In this document: positions 15,514-23,531 of the stretch, one piece after another | Layout of the letters: every line of letters begins with the position of its first letter | How positions within the stretch are numbered: position 1 is the first letter of the stretch | Assembly (NCBI GenBank): GCA_007131525.1 | Contig: SLQK01000187.1 | Coordinates: 1 to 23,913, forward strand | Direction: 5' to 3' | DNA from: Nitriliruptoraceae bacterium | GTDB lineage: Bacteria > Actinomycetota > Nitriliruptoria > Nitriliruptorales > Nitriliruptoraceae | DNA: 23,913 bases | The notes under the pieces: model-generated | What the model was told of the DNA's origin: nothing | What the model saw: only the letters and a program-made list of their open reading frames with translations | The model's database searches: none | Translations under genes and position numbers: made by a program

Positions 15514-16353
15514 GTGGGAACCCTGCTCGCCCTGCTCGCCGCCGCCGGGTTCGGTGTCTCCGACGTCACCGGCGCCGTCGCCGCACGCCGCGCCTCCGCG
15601 CTCACGGTGACGCTCGGCATCCAGGCCACGGGCATGGTCGTGCTGGTCCCTGCGCTGTGGCTCATCGCCGGCACCAGCTCCACCCAGGCCCTGCTCCTCG
15701 GCGGCCTCGCGGGTGGGCTCGGTGCGATCGGCCTCGTCATCTACCTGCGGGCCATGGCGGTCGGCCCCATCGGGGTGATCTCCCCGGTCTCGGCGCTGGT
15801 CGGTGCCGGCGTGCCGGTCGGGTGGGGGGTGGCGCTGCTCGGCGAGCAGATCGGCGCTCGCCAGGTGACGGGCATCCTCCTCGGCCTGCTGGCGGTCGGC
15901 GCGGTCGCCTACGTGCCCGGCAGCTCGCTCCGCAGCGACGGCGCCCGCGGTGTCCTCCAGGCGTTGCTCGCCGGTGTCGCCTTCGGGCTGTTCTTCGTCG
16001 CCCTCAACGCCACCCCGTCAGGCTCCGGGCTGTGGCCCCTGCTCGGTGCCCGGACCGTGGCGATCGTCGTGCTGCTGACCGCGGTGCTGCTGCGCCGCCG
16101 TCCGCTGGTGCCCCGGGGGGTGGGTGGGCTGGTGGTCGTCAGCGGGGTCGGGGACATGGTCGCCAACGCGCTGTTCCTGGCCGCCACCCGGGTCGGCCTG
16201 CTCAGCCTGGTCTCCCTGCTCACCTCGCTGTACCCGGTCATCGCCCTGCTGGTGGCCCGCTGGTGGCTCCAGGAGCGGCTGACCGGCACCCAGGCCGCCG
16301 GCGTGCTGGCAGCGTTGCTGGCCACGGCCCTGCTGGCCGGTGGTGGTGGCTAG
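15514..16353 (+). CDS. EamA/DMT-family permease
   Basis: 279 residues with about ten membrane helices in two EamA repeats. Repeat one holds YLRAMAVGPIGVISPVSALVGAGVPV, repeat two ATRVGLLSLVSLLTSLYPVIALLVARWWLQERLT, both typical of drug/metabolite transporters of the 10-helix type. The GTG start has GGGAGG at proper spacing and begins at the first helix. The cargo cannot be told from sequence; members export amino acids, nucleobases or metabolites. Confidence 0.88.
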   Translation: MGTLLALLAAAGFGVSDVTGAVAARRASALTVTLGIQATGMVVLVPALWLIAGTSSTQALLLGGLAGGLGAIGLVIYLRAMAVGPIGVISPVSALVGAGVPVGWGVALLGEQIGARQVTGILLGLLAVGAVAYVPGSSLRSDGARGVLQALLAGVAFGLFFVALNATPSGSGLWPLLGARTVAIVVLLTAVLLRRRPLVPRGVGGLVVVSGVGDMVANALFLAATRVGLLSLVSLLTSLYPVIALLVARWWLQERLTGTQAAGVLAALLATALLAGGGG

Positions 16354-16356
16354 GCT
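16351..16356 (+). promoter_or_regulatory. candidate -10 for the DUF6325-like gene
   Basis: TAGGCT overlaps the TAG stop of the EamA gene and lies 32 bases before the ATG at 16383, with GAGGGGA as ribosome site between. Without a -35 it is only suggestive; read-through from EamA is equally possible. Confidence 0.25.
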
Positions 16357-16382
16357 GGAGGTGACCGAGGGGAGTTGGTGCC

Positions 16383-16826
16383 ATGGAGCGGGGTCCCATC
16401 GAGGTCGTCGTCCTCGCCTTCCCCGGTGTCGGCCGCCCCGAGGGCGTCGATGTCGCCGTCGAGGCGATGCGCGAGGTCGGCGACATCCGCCTGATCAGCG
16501 CGATGACCATCTCCCGCCCCCTCGAGGGTGACGCCGAGGTCGAGCAGGTCGCCGCCTACGACGACGTCGGGGACGTGACCGCCGACATCCTCGCCCACGC
16601 GGCGGTCGGGATGCCCAACGCCGACGCCGTCGATGCGGCGGTCAACGCCGTCACCCCGGGCTCGACCGCCGTGCTGTTCGTCGTCGAGCACGTGTGGGCC
16701 GTCGGCTTCGCCGCGGAGGTGCGGGCCGCCGGTGGGAAGCTCGTTGACTCGGTGCGACTGACCGAGGACCTGCTCGACGCCGCCGAGCGGGTGCTGGGCG
16801 AGGACTCACCCTCGCGGCCGGGCTGA
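16383..16826 (+). CDS. DUF6325-like (DUF1269-related) protein
   Basis: 147 residues, acidic and soluble. It begins with IEVVVLAFPGVGRPEGVDVAVEAM, then VGDIRLISAMTISRP, a variable acidic part, and STAVLFVVEHVWAVGFAAEVRAAGGKLVDSVRL near the end. The order beta-helix-beta, variable loop, then VLFVVEHVWA matches small actinobacterial proteins grouped as DUF6325/DUF1269, thought to be ferredoxin-like folds of unknown function that often occur in stress-related gene sets. The start has GAGGGGA upstream. Its last 21 bases overlap the end of the convergent DNA glycosylase gene. Confidence 0.7.
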   Translation: MERGPIEVVVLAFPGVGRPEGVDVAVEAMREVGDIRLISAMTISRPLEGDAEVEQVAAYDDVGDVTADILAHAAVGMPNADAVDAAVNAVTPGSTAVLFVVEHVWAVGFAAEVRAAGGKLVDSVRLTEDLLDAAERVLGEDSPSRPG

Positions 16827-17411
16827 CACCTCCACCCCTCGCGCCGCCAGCACCCCGGCCGCAACGGCGACCTCGGCGTAGGCCGCCGCCAGGCTGTCGG
16901 TGGTCTCGTGGGCGTTCAACCCGCTCGGGTTCGGCACGAGCCACAGCTCCGCGCCGGCCAGCCGCGTCGGCTGTCGACCCAGCTGCGCCCGAGGGAGACC
17001 GAAGGCGGTCCGGTAGGCCGTGACCCCCGCCACCGCGACCACCCGGGGACGCCAGGCCCGCAGACGCTCCACCAGGGCCGCGGCACCCGACCGGAGCTCC
17101 GCAGCGGTCAGCTCCGAGGCCCGCGCGGTGGCACGCGGCACGAGGTTGGTGATCGCGACGCCGCGCGCGAGCAGGTGGGCCCGGTCGTCGGCGGTCAGGC
17201 CGGCGACGCGGTCGAGCTCGCGCTCGGTGATCCCCGCTCGGTGCAGGGCCGGGTAGAACCGGTTGGACGGGTGCGCGAAGTGGGTGCCCGTCGCGGCCGT
17301 CCACAGCCCGGGGTTGATGCCGACGAACACCAGGCGTGGCGGCGTCGTTCCCACCAGGTCGGGGACCGTCGCCCCACGGAACGTCTCCAGCTCCGCACGG
17401 GTGAAGCGCAC
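16806..17411 (-). CDS. mug: mismatch-specific DNA glycosylase (MUG/TDG family)
   Basis: 201 residues. FVGINPGLWTAATGTHFAHPSNRFY (29-53) carries the GINPG and HPxNRF motifs of E. coli Mug, with the catalytic Asn in INPG; VPNPSGLNAH (159-168) is the second family motif. ITNLVPRATA between them also matches. The enzyme removes uracil or thymine and alkylated bases from G:U, G:T and related mispairs, an important task at this GC content, where cytosine deamination is frequent. The GTG at 17411 has GAGGA at good spacing and begins FTRAELE as relatives do; GTG codons at 17447 and 17450 would add a dozen residues. It converges on, and overlaps, the DUF6325-like gene. Confidence 0.9.
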   Translation of the reverse strand: MRFTRAELETFRGATVPDLVGTTPPRLVFVGINPGLWTAATGTHFAHPSNRFYPALHRAGITERELDRVAGLTADDRAHLLARGVAITNLVPRATARASELTAAELRSGAAALVERLRAWRPRVVAVAGVTAYRTAFGLPRAQLGRQPTRLAGAELWLVPNPSGLNAHETTDSLAAAYAEVAVAAGVLAARGVEVSARPRG

Positions 17412-17448
17412 GGCATCCTCGTCGCTCGCGTCCGTCGTTCGGCCCACC

Positions 17449-17454
17449 ACGCTA
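17449..17454 (-). promoter_or_regulatory. candidate -10 for the glycosylase gene
   Basis: TAGCGT on the minus strand, 38 bases before the preferred GTG at 17411, leaving a leader that contains its GAGGA ribosome site. It argues against the longer starts at 17447/17450, which it overlaps or touches. Confidence 0.3.
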
Positions 17455-17559
17455 CTGCTGACAGCCGGGTGGCCGCGTGCCCGGGCGCCTGGGCGGAACG
17501 GCACCAGCCGCGGCCGCCGGCCGCGACCGGTGGCCGGTGGCCACGGCCATCGACAGCAC

Positions 17560-17565
17560 TACCAT
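17560..17565 (+). promoter_or_regulatory. candidate -10 for the 140-residue protein gene
   Basis: TACCAT, identical to the hexamer at 3481, about 50 bases before the GTG at 17614. No -35 recognised. Confidence 0.25.
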
Positions 17566-17613
17566 CGCAGGTCCACCACGAGCGACCATCCACCGACCAC
17601 CCGGGGGAGCACC

Positions 17614-18036
17614 GTGTCCGAGCAGTTCGTGACCTCACCGACCAACCACATCACCGCCATCGCGGGCGACACCGACGTGGCTGCGGCTGCGCAACGCGAG
17701 GTGGACGGCGCCGCGGAGCCGGGGGTGTCGGTCAGCCTGATCGGACCCGAGCAGAGCGATGAGCTGACGATCGAGGGCGAGGACGTCGCTGAGAGCGTGC
17801 TGGCCCGGGTCCGGAAGATCCTGGGTGACGAGACCCCGCACCTGGAGCACCTGGCGGCCGCCCTCCAGGCCGGCGGCACGGTGGTGTGCGTCGGACTCCC
17901 GGACCGCGACGAGGTCGGCGATGACGCGCACGACGCCCTCAAGCAACGGATCGCCGAGCTGCTGCTCGGTGCGGGGGCCAGCGACGCGACCTACCACGGC
18001 CGCTGGGCGATCGAGGAGCTGACGACCGGGCGGTGA
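17614..18036 (+). CDS. unknown protein, possibly a general-stress (YflT/DUF1269-like) protein
   Basis: 140 residues, soluble and acidic. A first half NHITAIAGDTDVAAAAQREVDGAAEPGVSVSLIG looks like beta-helix-beta. A second half AAALQAGGTVVCVGLPDRDEVGDDAHDALKQRIAELLLGAGASDATYHGRWAIEEL resembles the repeat-like second unit and the ending Y-x-G-R-W-x-I-E-x-L seen in actinobacterial stress proteins. The GTG at 17614 is preceded by GGGGGAG. The longer open frame upstream is antisense to the glycosylase gene and is not used. It is divergent from the glycosylase and convergent with the LLM oxidoreductase. Family assignment is tentative. Confidence 0.7.
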   Translation: MSEQFVTSPTNHITAIAGDTDVAAAAQREVDGAAEPGVSVSLIGPEQSDELTIEGEDVAESVLARVRKILGDETPHLEHLAAALQAGGTVVCVGLPDRDEVGDDAHDALKQRIAELLLGAGASDATYHGRWAIEELTTGR

Positions 18037-18045
18037 CCGTCGACC

Positions 18046-18059
18046 GGCGCGGCCGCGCC
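18046..18059. terminator. palindrome between convergent genes
   Basis: GGCGCGGCCGCGCC is a perfect 14-base palindrome, followed by more GC-rich self-complementary sequence up to 18080. It lies between the stops of the 140-residue protein gene and the LLM oxidoreductase. A two-way terminator is plausible; no T-run is present. Confidence 0.3.
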
Positions 18060-18082
18060 GCTGCGCCGCCGCGCCGCTGCCG

Positions 18083-19018
18083 TCAGGCGTCGACCAGCTG
18101 CCCCATGAGGGCGACCATGTCGAGGTCGTCGTGCAACTGGTGCTGCAGCATGACGCGGGACACGCCGGCCTGGCTAAGCGCGTGCAGTCGCTCCGCCGCC
18201 TGCTCGACGGTGCCGATCACCCAGGCCGGCCGTAACCCGTCCAGCCAGCGCTCAAGGTCGCCGTCGGCACCGGACCGTTCCTTGAGGAGCCGTGCGCGGT
18301 CGGCCACCTCCGGCTCGTCGCGCCCCAGCAGGCAGCCGGTCATGACGGACAGCGGCAACGGGGCGCGACCGACCTCCTCGCAGGCCGCGGCCAGGTGCGC
18401 CCGCCGCTCGGCGGCCTGCTCGGGGGTCGGGAACACGGTGTTGTACTCGTCGGCGTAGCGTGCGGCCAGCCGCGCCGAGCGGGGGCCAGCGAGCCCACCG
18501 AGGATCAGCGGGATGCCGGGTGACTGCACGGGCTTGGGGTTGGCTTCGCACGCCTCCAGCCGGTAGTGGGTGCCGTGGTGGTCGAACCGCTCCTCGCGGA
18601 ACTGCCGGGTGACGATCTCGACCTGTTCCTCGAGCACCTCGAACCGCGTCCCGAGGTCGTGGAACTCGAAGCCGTAGGTGCGGTGCTCGAGCTCGTGCCA
18701 GCCGGCTCCCATCCCCAGCTCGATCCGGCCACCGGAGATGTGATCGGCGGTGACCACGCTCTTGGCGAGGACCGACGGGTGCCGGAACGAGCTCGGCGAG
18801 ACCATCGTGCCCAGCCGGATGCGCGAGGTCACCGTCCCCAGCGCGCCCAGGGTGACCCAGGCGTCCAGCGAGGACCGCTCGGTGCGGCTGGCGACCGACT
18901 GGTAGTGGTCGGAGCGGAACAGTCCCTCCAGCCCCGCCTCCTCGGCGGACCGGGCGAGCGCGACCCACTGGTCCCAGGTCACGGACTCCTGGCCCTCGAT
19001 CATCAGGTTGACCCGCAC
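18083..19018 (-). CDS. LLM-class flavin-dependent oxidoreductase, probably F420-dependent
   Basis: 311 residues, a luciferase-like TIM barrel. It begins with RVNLMIEGQESVTWDQWVALARSAEEAGLEGLFRSDHY, then SRIRLGTMVSPSSFRHPSVLAKSVVTADHISGGRIELGMGAGWHELEH, the signature segment of this class. The C-terminus holds RPAWVIGTVEQAAERL, typical of F420-dependent members. These enzymes move hydride between coenzyme F420 (or FMN) and a substrate that cannot be predicted. The GTG start lies inside the end of the preceding gene (16-base overlap) and has the strongest ribosome site in the window, AAGGAGGAG. It is the last gene of the NfeD-flotillin operon, and no obvious functional link to flotillin is known. 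Confidence 0.88.
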   Translation of the reverse strand: MRVNLMIEGQESVTWDQWVALARSAEEAGLEGLFRSDHYQSVASRTERSSLDAWVTLGALGTVTSRIRLGTMVSPSSFRHPSVLAKSVVTADHISGGRIELGMGAGWHELEHRTYGFEFHDLGTRFEVLEEQVEIVTRQFREERFDHHGTHYRLEACEANPKPVQSPGIPLILGGLAGPRSARLAARYADEYNTVFPTPEQAAERRAHLAAACEEVGRAPLPLSVMTGCLLGRDEPEVADRARLLKERSGADGDLERWLDGLRPAWVIGTVEQAAERLHALSQAGVSRVMLQHQLHDDLDMVALMGQLVDA

Positions 19019-20028
19019 GAGAACTCCTCCTTGAGCACGTCGTTGTCGGTGGCGGACCGGGCGGCACGCGCAGCCCGTGCGTCGAGGCGACTCGCGTGGC
19101 CGGGCTCCAGGCGCCCGGTCAGGCCCTCCGCGGGGGCGAGGCCGCAGCGGACGAGCAGCGCAGCGGCCGTGAACCGATCCACTGGTCCGGGGAACAGGTC
19201 GAGCAGCTCATGGGCGCGGGCGTCGAGGACCACGGGAACCGTGCCGAGCACCCGACGCAGAGCGACCCGTCGCTGCCACCCCTCCGGGATGCCAGCCAGC
19301 ACCTCGAGCAGCGTGTCGACAGCGAGCGGACGGACCCCGCTGGTCGCCGCCACCGCGTGTCGGCGCGCCCGGGGCCTCGGCTCCCGGACCAGCTGCTCGA
19401 CCAACGCCTCGCCGTCCGGATCTGAGGCAGCGCCCACCCGGTTCTCGCGGCCCTCACCAGCCTGGCGCGCTGCCGGGCCTACCGAGCCGGGCGAGGCCCG
19501 TCGCGCGCTGACGGCCGGCGACGCCGACCCGGCGGTGGGTCCGGACCCAGCCGGCCGGGATGCACCGGCCGCCCCCCACCGTGCGGCGGCCGGCACCGGC
19601 GGTGGTCCGCTGGCGGTGTCGGGGCCCGATGGCGGTGCTGGTGCCGCGGACGGCGTCGGGTCGCCCTCGCTCGTGTGCCGTCCGCTTGCAGCCCCCGCCA
19701 GGGTGGGGCCGACCGTCATCGCCGCCTCGAGCCGATCAGCCAGCCGGGCGGCCTGGCCCGGCCCCAGCCCCAGTAGATCCTGGGCGACCAGCGTCACATC
19801 CTCAGCGGAGAGCACACCGTCCGGTCGCTGGGTCAGCAGGCGTCCCGCCTCAGGTGCGCCGTGGGCCAGCAAGGCTTCGACCAGCGACTCGCGGTCGGCC
19901 TCCCTCAGCCCCTGAAGGGCGTTCACCGCCCGGCTGACCGCGGCGACCCTCCCAGCTGGATCGCGGGCCTTGCGCAGCTCGGAGATGGCGCCTGCCGCCG
20001 TCTCGAGCTCGCTCGACACCCTGCTCAC
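19003..20028 (-). CDS. unknown two-domain protein with Pro/Ala-rich linker in flotillin operon
   Basis: 341 residues, no signal peptide or membrane helix. Residues 1-110 are helical and charged (AISELRKARDPAGRVAAVSRAVNALQGLREADRESLVEALL) and end with a second helical unit. Residues ~113-205 are a low-complexity linker of Pro, Ala, Ser and Gly. Residues ~205-330 form another helical domain (EALVEQLVREPRPRARRHAV... LLEVLAGIPEGWQRRVALRRVL), followed by a basic-acidic tail. I do not recognise either domain. The GTG lies 36 bases after the flotillin stop with a poor ribosome site, suggesting coupling to flotillin translation. It may bind or organise the flotillin scaffold, but that is inference from position. 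Confidence 0.75.
   Translation of the reverse strand: MSRVSSELETAAGAISELRKARDPAGRVAAVSRAVNALQGLREADRESLVEALLAHGAPEAGRLLTQRPDGVLSAEDVTLVAQDLLGLGPGQAARLADRLEAAMTVGPTLAGAASGRHTSEGDPTPSAAPAPPSGPDTASGPPPVPAAARWGAAGASRPAGSGPTAGSASPAVSARRASPGSVGPAARQAGEGRENRVGAASDPDGEALVEQLVREPRPRARRHAVAATSGVRPLAVDTLLEVLAGIPEGWQRRVALRRVLGTVPVVLDARAHELLDLFPGPVDRFTAAALLVRCGLAPAEGLTGRLEPGHASRLDARAARAARSATDNDVLKEEFSCGST
19024..19032 (-). promoter_or_regulatory. strong ribosome site within the preceding coding sequence
   Basis: AAGGAGGAG, five bases before the GTG of the LLM oxidoreductase, is embedded in the last codons of the 341-residue protein (KEEF). It decides the start at 19018 and suggests high or independent translation of the last cistron. 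Confidence 0.7.
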
Positions 20029-20064
20029 CTGTTCGCTGTCACCCCGTCGGGGTCTCGGCCGCGC

Positions 20065-21468
20065 TCATCCTGCCGGTGCCGCGGGCGTCGATGCCGTGTC
20101 GGCTGCAGCATCGTCGTCCCGGCCGCCGAGCCGGGCGAGCAGCCCCCGCAGGTCGAGACCGGTGAGATCTGACCCGATCTGGAGACCCTGCTCCACGTTG
20201 CTGGCGACCGTGCGTGCCATCTCGGAGGCACCGTCGGTGGAGATCACCGTCATGCGCTCGACCGAGCTCAGGGGCTCACTCGCCGCGCTGACGAGCTCCG
20301 GCAGCACCCCGGCGATCAGATCGAGCGTCGCCGCATCGCCGTAGAGCCGGAACGCCTCAGCGTTCTGCGTCCGTGCGTCCGCTTCGGCCTCGCCCTTGGC
20401 GCGGATCGCCTCCGCATCGGCACGACCCTCGAGTTCGACCGCCTCGGCCATCCTGGCTCGTCGGGCCTTCTCGGCGTCCGCCTCGAAGATCGCCGCGTTC
20501 TTCGCGGCCTCCGCCTGCTGCTCGATCCGGTAGCGCTCCGCATCGGCGGGCTTGCGGACCTCGGCGTCGAGCTGGCGATCACGGAGCTCGGCCTGGCGCT
20601 CCGCGACGAGCTCCTGCTCCTTGAGCACCTCCCGGTTCCGGGCAGCCTCCCGCAAGGGCCCGGCGGCCGCGGCCTGGGCCTGGGCCTCGTCGGTCTCGGC
20701 CTTGATCTCGGCCTTGCGCAGCTCGAGTTGCCGCTGCTGGACCGCGACGGCCTCCTCGGCACGCAGCCGCTCCTCCTCGGCGGCCTGGTTCGCCCGCGCC
20801 TCGGCGATCTTCGCCTCCTGTTCGACCCGGGCCGCTTCGGGCCGCCCCAGGTCGTTGAGGTAGGTGCCCTCGGCCTGGATGTCCTGGAGCTGGAAGGTGT
20901 CCAGCGTCAACCCCTGGTTGGTCAGCGACGTCTCTGCCTCCTCGGCGACCGCGGAGGCGAAGCGGGCCCGGTCCTTGATGATCTCCTCGATCGTGAGCCG
21001 CCCGACGATGGCGCGCAGGGAGCCGGCCAGCACCTCCGTGGTGAAGGTGTCGACCTCCTTCTGCTGGGTCAGGAACCGCTGCGAGGCAGCCCGGATCGCG
21101 TCCTCGTTCCCGCCGACCTTGACCACGGCCACGCCGTCGAGGTCGGCCTTGATGCCCTGGCTGGACACCGCGCCGCGGATGCTGACCGAGATCCGGCGCG
21201 ACGAGAGGTCCATGACATGCAAGCGTTGGACGAAGGGCAGCACGAAGACGCTCGCCCCCATGATGACCTTCTGGCCGCTCATGTCGTAGGAGATGTCGCC
21301 GGTCTCCGGGTTCTTGACCGGCGCACCTTTCCGGCCGGTGATGATGTAGGCCTCGTTCGGCCCGGCCACCTTGATCCGCGACACGATGATGTAGGCGACC
21401 AGCAGGAGCAGGACGACCGCACCGATGATGCCGGCCACCAGCGAGGAGGGGAAGAGCGCATCGAACAC
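20065..21468 (-). CDS. floT: flotillin-like SPFH-domain membrane protein
   Basis: 467 residues. One N-terminal membrane segment (about 9-30), an SPFH/band-7 domain from PNEAYIITGRKG to about residue 210, then a long Ala/Glu/Arg-rich coiled coil (~210-375) with the AEAR/AEAE-type repeats of flotillins. The C-terminal part reads LYGDAATLDLIAGVLPELV. A Pro/Ala tail ends the protein. Flotillins oligomerise at the membrane and organise functional membrane microdomains; in Bacillus, FloT works with an NfeD-type protein, which is encoded here just upstream (15-base gap). The start is GTG at 21468; its ribosome site is poor, so translation may depend on the NfeD cistron. Confidence 0.92.
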   Translation of the reverse strand: MFDALFPSSLVAGIIGAVVLLLLVAYIIVSRIKVAGPNEAYIITGRKGAPVKNPETGDISYDMSGQKVIMGASVFVLPFVQRLHVMDLSSRRISVSIRGAVSSQGIKADLDGVAVVKVGGNEDAIRAASQRFLTQQKEVDTFTTEVLAGSLRAIVGRLTIEEIIKDRARFASAVAEEAETSLTNQGLTLDTFQLQDIQAEGTYLNDLGRPEAARVEQEAKIAEARANQAAEEERLRAEEAVAVQQRQLELRKAEIKAETDEAQAQAAAAGPLREAARNREVLKEQELVAERQAELRDRQLDAEVRKPADAERYRIEQQAEAAKNAAIFEADAEKARRARMAEAVELEGRADAEAIRAKGEAEADARTQNAEAFRLYGDAATLDLIAGVLPELVSAASEPLSSVERMTVISTDGASEMARTVASNVEQGLQIGSDLTGLDLRGLLARLGGRDDDAAADTASTPAAPAG

Positions 21469-21483
21469 AGGTGGTCCGTTCTC

Positions 21484-22059
21484 TCAGGCGTCCGGCGGCG
21501 TGACGGTCGCGGGGCCGGACGGGGAGGCGACGGGCGCGACGACGACCGCCGAAGGTGAGAGCACTGCGGTGACCTCGACCCGGGTCCCGGCCGGAAGGTC
21601 CTCGTCAGCCATGGCGTTGTACTTGCGCTGCTCGCCGTGGTGACGGATCGTCACCTCGCCGTAGCCCTGGGCGGGGACGGCGGTGATCACGACCCCGGGG
21701 GTGCCCTCAAGCCCGCGGGTCGTAACCGTCTCATCGGTGGGCATGCGCATCAGGGTGCGCATCATGACCAGCGCCAGCCCTCCGACCACCACGCCGCTGG
21801 CCAGGCCACCCAGCGCGCCCACCGTGGCGTCGGCGCGGGTGGAGGTCATGATCAGCGCAGCGCCGAAGCCGAACGCGGCGAGGAAGGAGCCGATCACCGG
21901 GGCGGAGAACACCCCACCACCGATATCGACGTCGAGTGCGCCGAACAACCCGTCGAGGAGCTCGCCGACCACCAACGTCGTCAACACGATCAGCAGGCCG
22001 ACGGCGCCGATGACGGTGAACACGGTCACAGCCGTGTCCCCCAGCACGGACTCGATCAC
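21484..22059 (-). CDS. NfeD-family membrane protein with OB-fold tail
   Basis: 191 residues. Three membrane segments lie within residues 10-110, interrupted by a GELLDGLFGALDVDIGGG loop. A C-terminal soluble beta-rich domain follows, GTPGVVITAVPAQGYGEVTIRHHGEQRKYNAMADEDLPAGTRVEVTAVL, with the G-x-G-E-V and P-A-G-T-x-V-x-V pattern of the NfeD OB fold. It is the short form without a serine protease domain, like YuaF of Bacillus subtilis, which partners flotillin. The GTG has GGAGGGCGAGC upstream. It is the first gene of the flotillin operon. Confidence 0.88.
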   Translation of the reverse strand: MIESVLGDTAVTVFTVIGAVGLLIVLTTLVVGELLDGLFGALDVDIGGGVFSAPVIGSFLAAFGFGAALIMTSTRADATVGALGGLASGVVVGGLALVMMRTLMRMPTDETVTTRGLEGTPGVVITAVPAQGYGEVTIRHHGEQRKYNAMADEDLPAGTRVEVTAVLSPSAVVVAPVASPSGPATVTPPDA

Positions 22060-22122
22060 CCGCTCGCCCTCCTGCCCTGCACGGCCGGGACCGTTCGCGC
22101 CGACCCGGTGACCACGTCACGC

Positions 22123-22150
22123 ACCGTAGCAGTCACGGGGAGGCTGTCCC
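22123..22150 (-). promoter_or_regulatory. candidate promoter of the NfeD-flotillin operon
   Basis: On the minus strand GGGACA (22150-22145) and TACGGT (22128-22123) are separated by 16 bases, giving four of six matches to TTGACA and a TAnnnT -10. The leader to the GTG at 22059 is about 55-60 bases. This is the only hexamer pair in the window with a recognisable -35. Confidence 0.4.
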
Positions 22151-22192
22151 GGGCGTGCCGACGCCGCGTCCGCCCTCGTCGAGGCAGCGCGC

Positions 22193-23518
22193 TCAGGACG
22201 GGTCGATCCTCCGGACGGCACCGCCGAGGTCCAGCACGTACACCTCGCCGTCGGCGTCGACGACGAAGGCCACTACCTGACCGCCGTCGATACCGAGCCC
22301 GGCCTGCTCGACCACCTCGCCGTCGGCGTCGACCACCAGTCCGCGCACGGTGCCGTTGCAGTAGTCGGCGTAGAGGTAGACCCCGGTCAGCTCCGGGATG
22401 GCGTCGCCGCGGTAGACCACGCCGCCGGTGACCGCACAGCCCTCGGGACCACGGGTCTCGTACTCGTAGACCGGCGGCACGTGGTCAGCAGGTTCCTCAC
22501 CCTCGAAGGGCAGCGTGCCCTCCATCCGGTTCCAGCCGAAGTTGGCGCCGGGCAGGTCCTCGAACGCGACCCGGTTGATCTCCTCGCGGCGGTCCTGCCC
22601 GACGTCGGCGATCCAGACCTCGTCGGTCACGGGGTCGAAGGAGAACCGCCACGGGTTGCGGAGCCCGTAGGCGACGATCTCCGGGGCGGCGTCGTCGACG
22701 TCCACGAAGGGGTTGCTGCTCGGCACCGCGTAGGGGTCACCGGCCAGCGGGTCGATCCGCAGCAGCGCACCCAGCGGCGTCGACAGGTCCTGCCCGGCAT
22801 CGAGCGGATCACCCGCGCTGCCGCCGTCACCGAGCCCGAGGTACAGCCGCCCGTCGGGTCCGACGTGCAGGTCGCCACCGTTGTGGTTGGCGTAGGGCTG
22901 CGCGAGCCGGAACAGCGTGCGCCGCTGCTCGGGGCGGATCTCGCCGTCGACGACGGCGATCGCGGTGAGCACGCTCGCGCCGTCGCGGTCGGTGGAGGAC
23001 AGGTACAGCTCGCTCCCGTCGGGTGCGAAGGCCAGACCGAGCAGCCCCCGCTCGCTCCTGGTGGTGGTCTCCGCGGACAGGTCGACGACCGGCTCCCCCG
23101 CGCCGTCCGCGGTGAGCGGGTGGACGGTGCCGGCCCGGTCGGCGAGGTAGAGCACGCCATCGGGGCCCACCGCGCCGGCGGTCGGCTCGCCGAGGGTGGC
23201 GACCTCCGTCAGGGTCACCGCGACCGTCAGGTCCGGCTCCGGGAGGGGCGCCTCGGGCGCCACCTCGCCGTCGGCGGTGTCAGGGTCGTCGACGTCACCG
23301 ACGGCGTCGCCGGGCTCGGGCTCCTCGTCGGGTCGGTCGTCGACGACCGGTGGTGGCTCGGACGGGAGGTCCTCGACGTCGCTGCCGCAGGCAGCCAGAC
23401 CGAGGGCAGCAACGGCCGCGGCCGCGACGACGGCGTAGGAGCCCGCGACGCGCCCAGCGGTGCGACGGCAGCGGGTCGGAACGTTCGGACGTGGGAGGAC
23501 AGCGGTGCGGTTCGGCAT
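22193..23518 (-). CDS. PQQ-dependent sugar dehydrogenase-like lipoprotein (GSDH/Asd family)
   Basis: 441 residues. A signal sequence with lipobox LAAC (Cys44) is followed by an acidic, Pro-rich spacer (47-95), so the protein should sit on the outer face of the membrane. A six-bladed propeller follows with the soluble-aldose-dehydrogenase motifs: SERGLLGLAFAPD, NHNGGDLHVGPDGRLYLGLGDGG (211-233; His212 likely the base near the quinone), YGLRNPWRFSFDP with Arg287, DVGQDRREEIN, and GCAVTGGVVYRG. These relatives oxidise sugars with PQQ; the true substrate here is unknown. The ATG at 23518 is chosen because TAGCCT lies seven bases upstream (leaderless message likely); the longer frame upstream translates the hairpin repeats and is not used. 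Confidence 0.88.
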   Translation of the reverse strand: MPNRTAVLPRPNVPTRCRRTAGRVAGSYAVVAAAAVAALGLAACGSDVEDLPSEPPPVVDDRPDEEPEPGDAVGDVDDPDTADGEVAPEAPLPEPDLTVAVTLTEVATLGEPTAGAVGPDGVLYLADRAGTVHPLTADGAGEPVVDLSAETTTRSERGLLGLAFAPDGSELYLSSTDRDGASVLTAIAVVDGEIRPEQRRTLFRLAQPYANHNGGDLHVGPDGRLYLGLGDGGSAGDPLDAGQDLSTPLGALLRIDPLAGDPYAVPSSNPFVDVDDAAPEIVAYGLRNPWRFSFDPVTDEVWIADVGQDRREEINRVAFEDLPGANFGWNRMEGTLPFEGEEPADHVPPVYEYETRGPEGCAVTGGVVYRGDAIPELTGVYLYADYCNGTVRGLVVDADGEVVEQAGLGIDGGQVVAFVVDADGEVYVLDLGGAVRRIDPS

Positions 23519-23525
23519 GCCAGCG

Positions 23526-23531
23526 AGGCTA
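23526..23531 (-). promoter_or_regulatory. candidate -10 for a leaderless dehydrogenase transcript
   Basis: TAGCCT on the minus strand is seven bases from the ATG and no ribosome site is visible, so the message probably starts at the ATG. A small hairpin (CCCGC/GCGGG, 23537-23550) lies just upstream. Confidence 0.35.
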
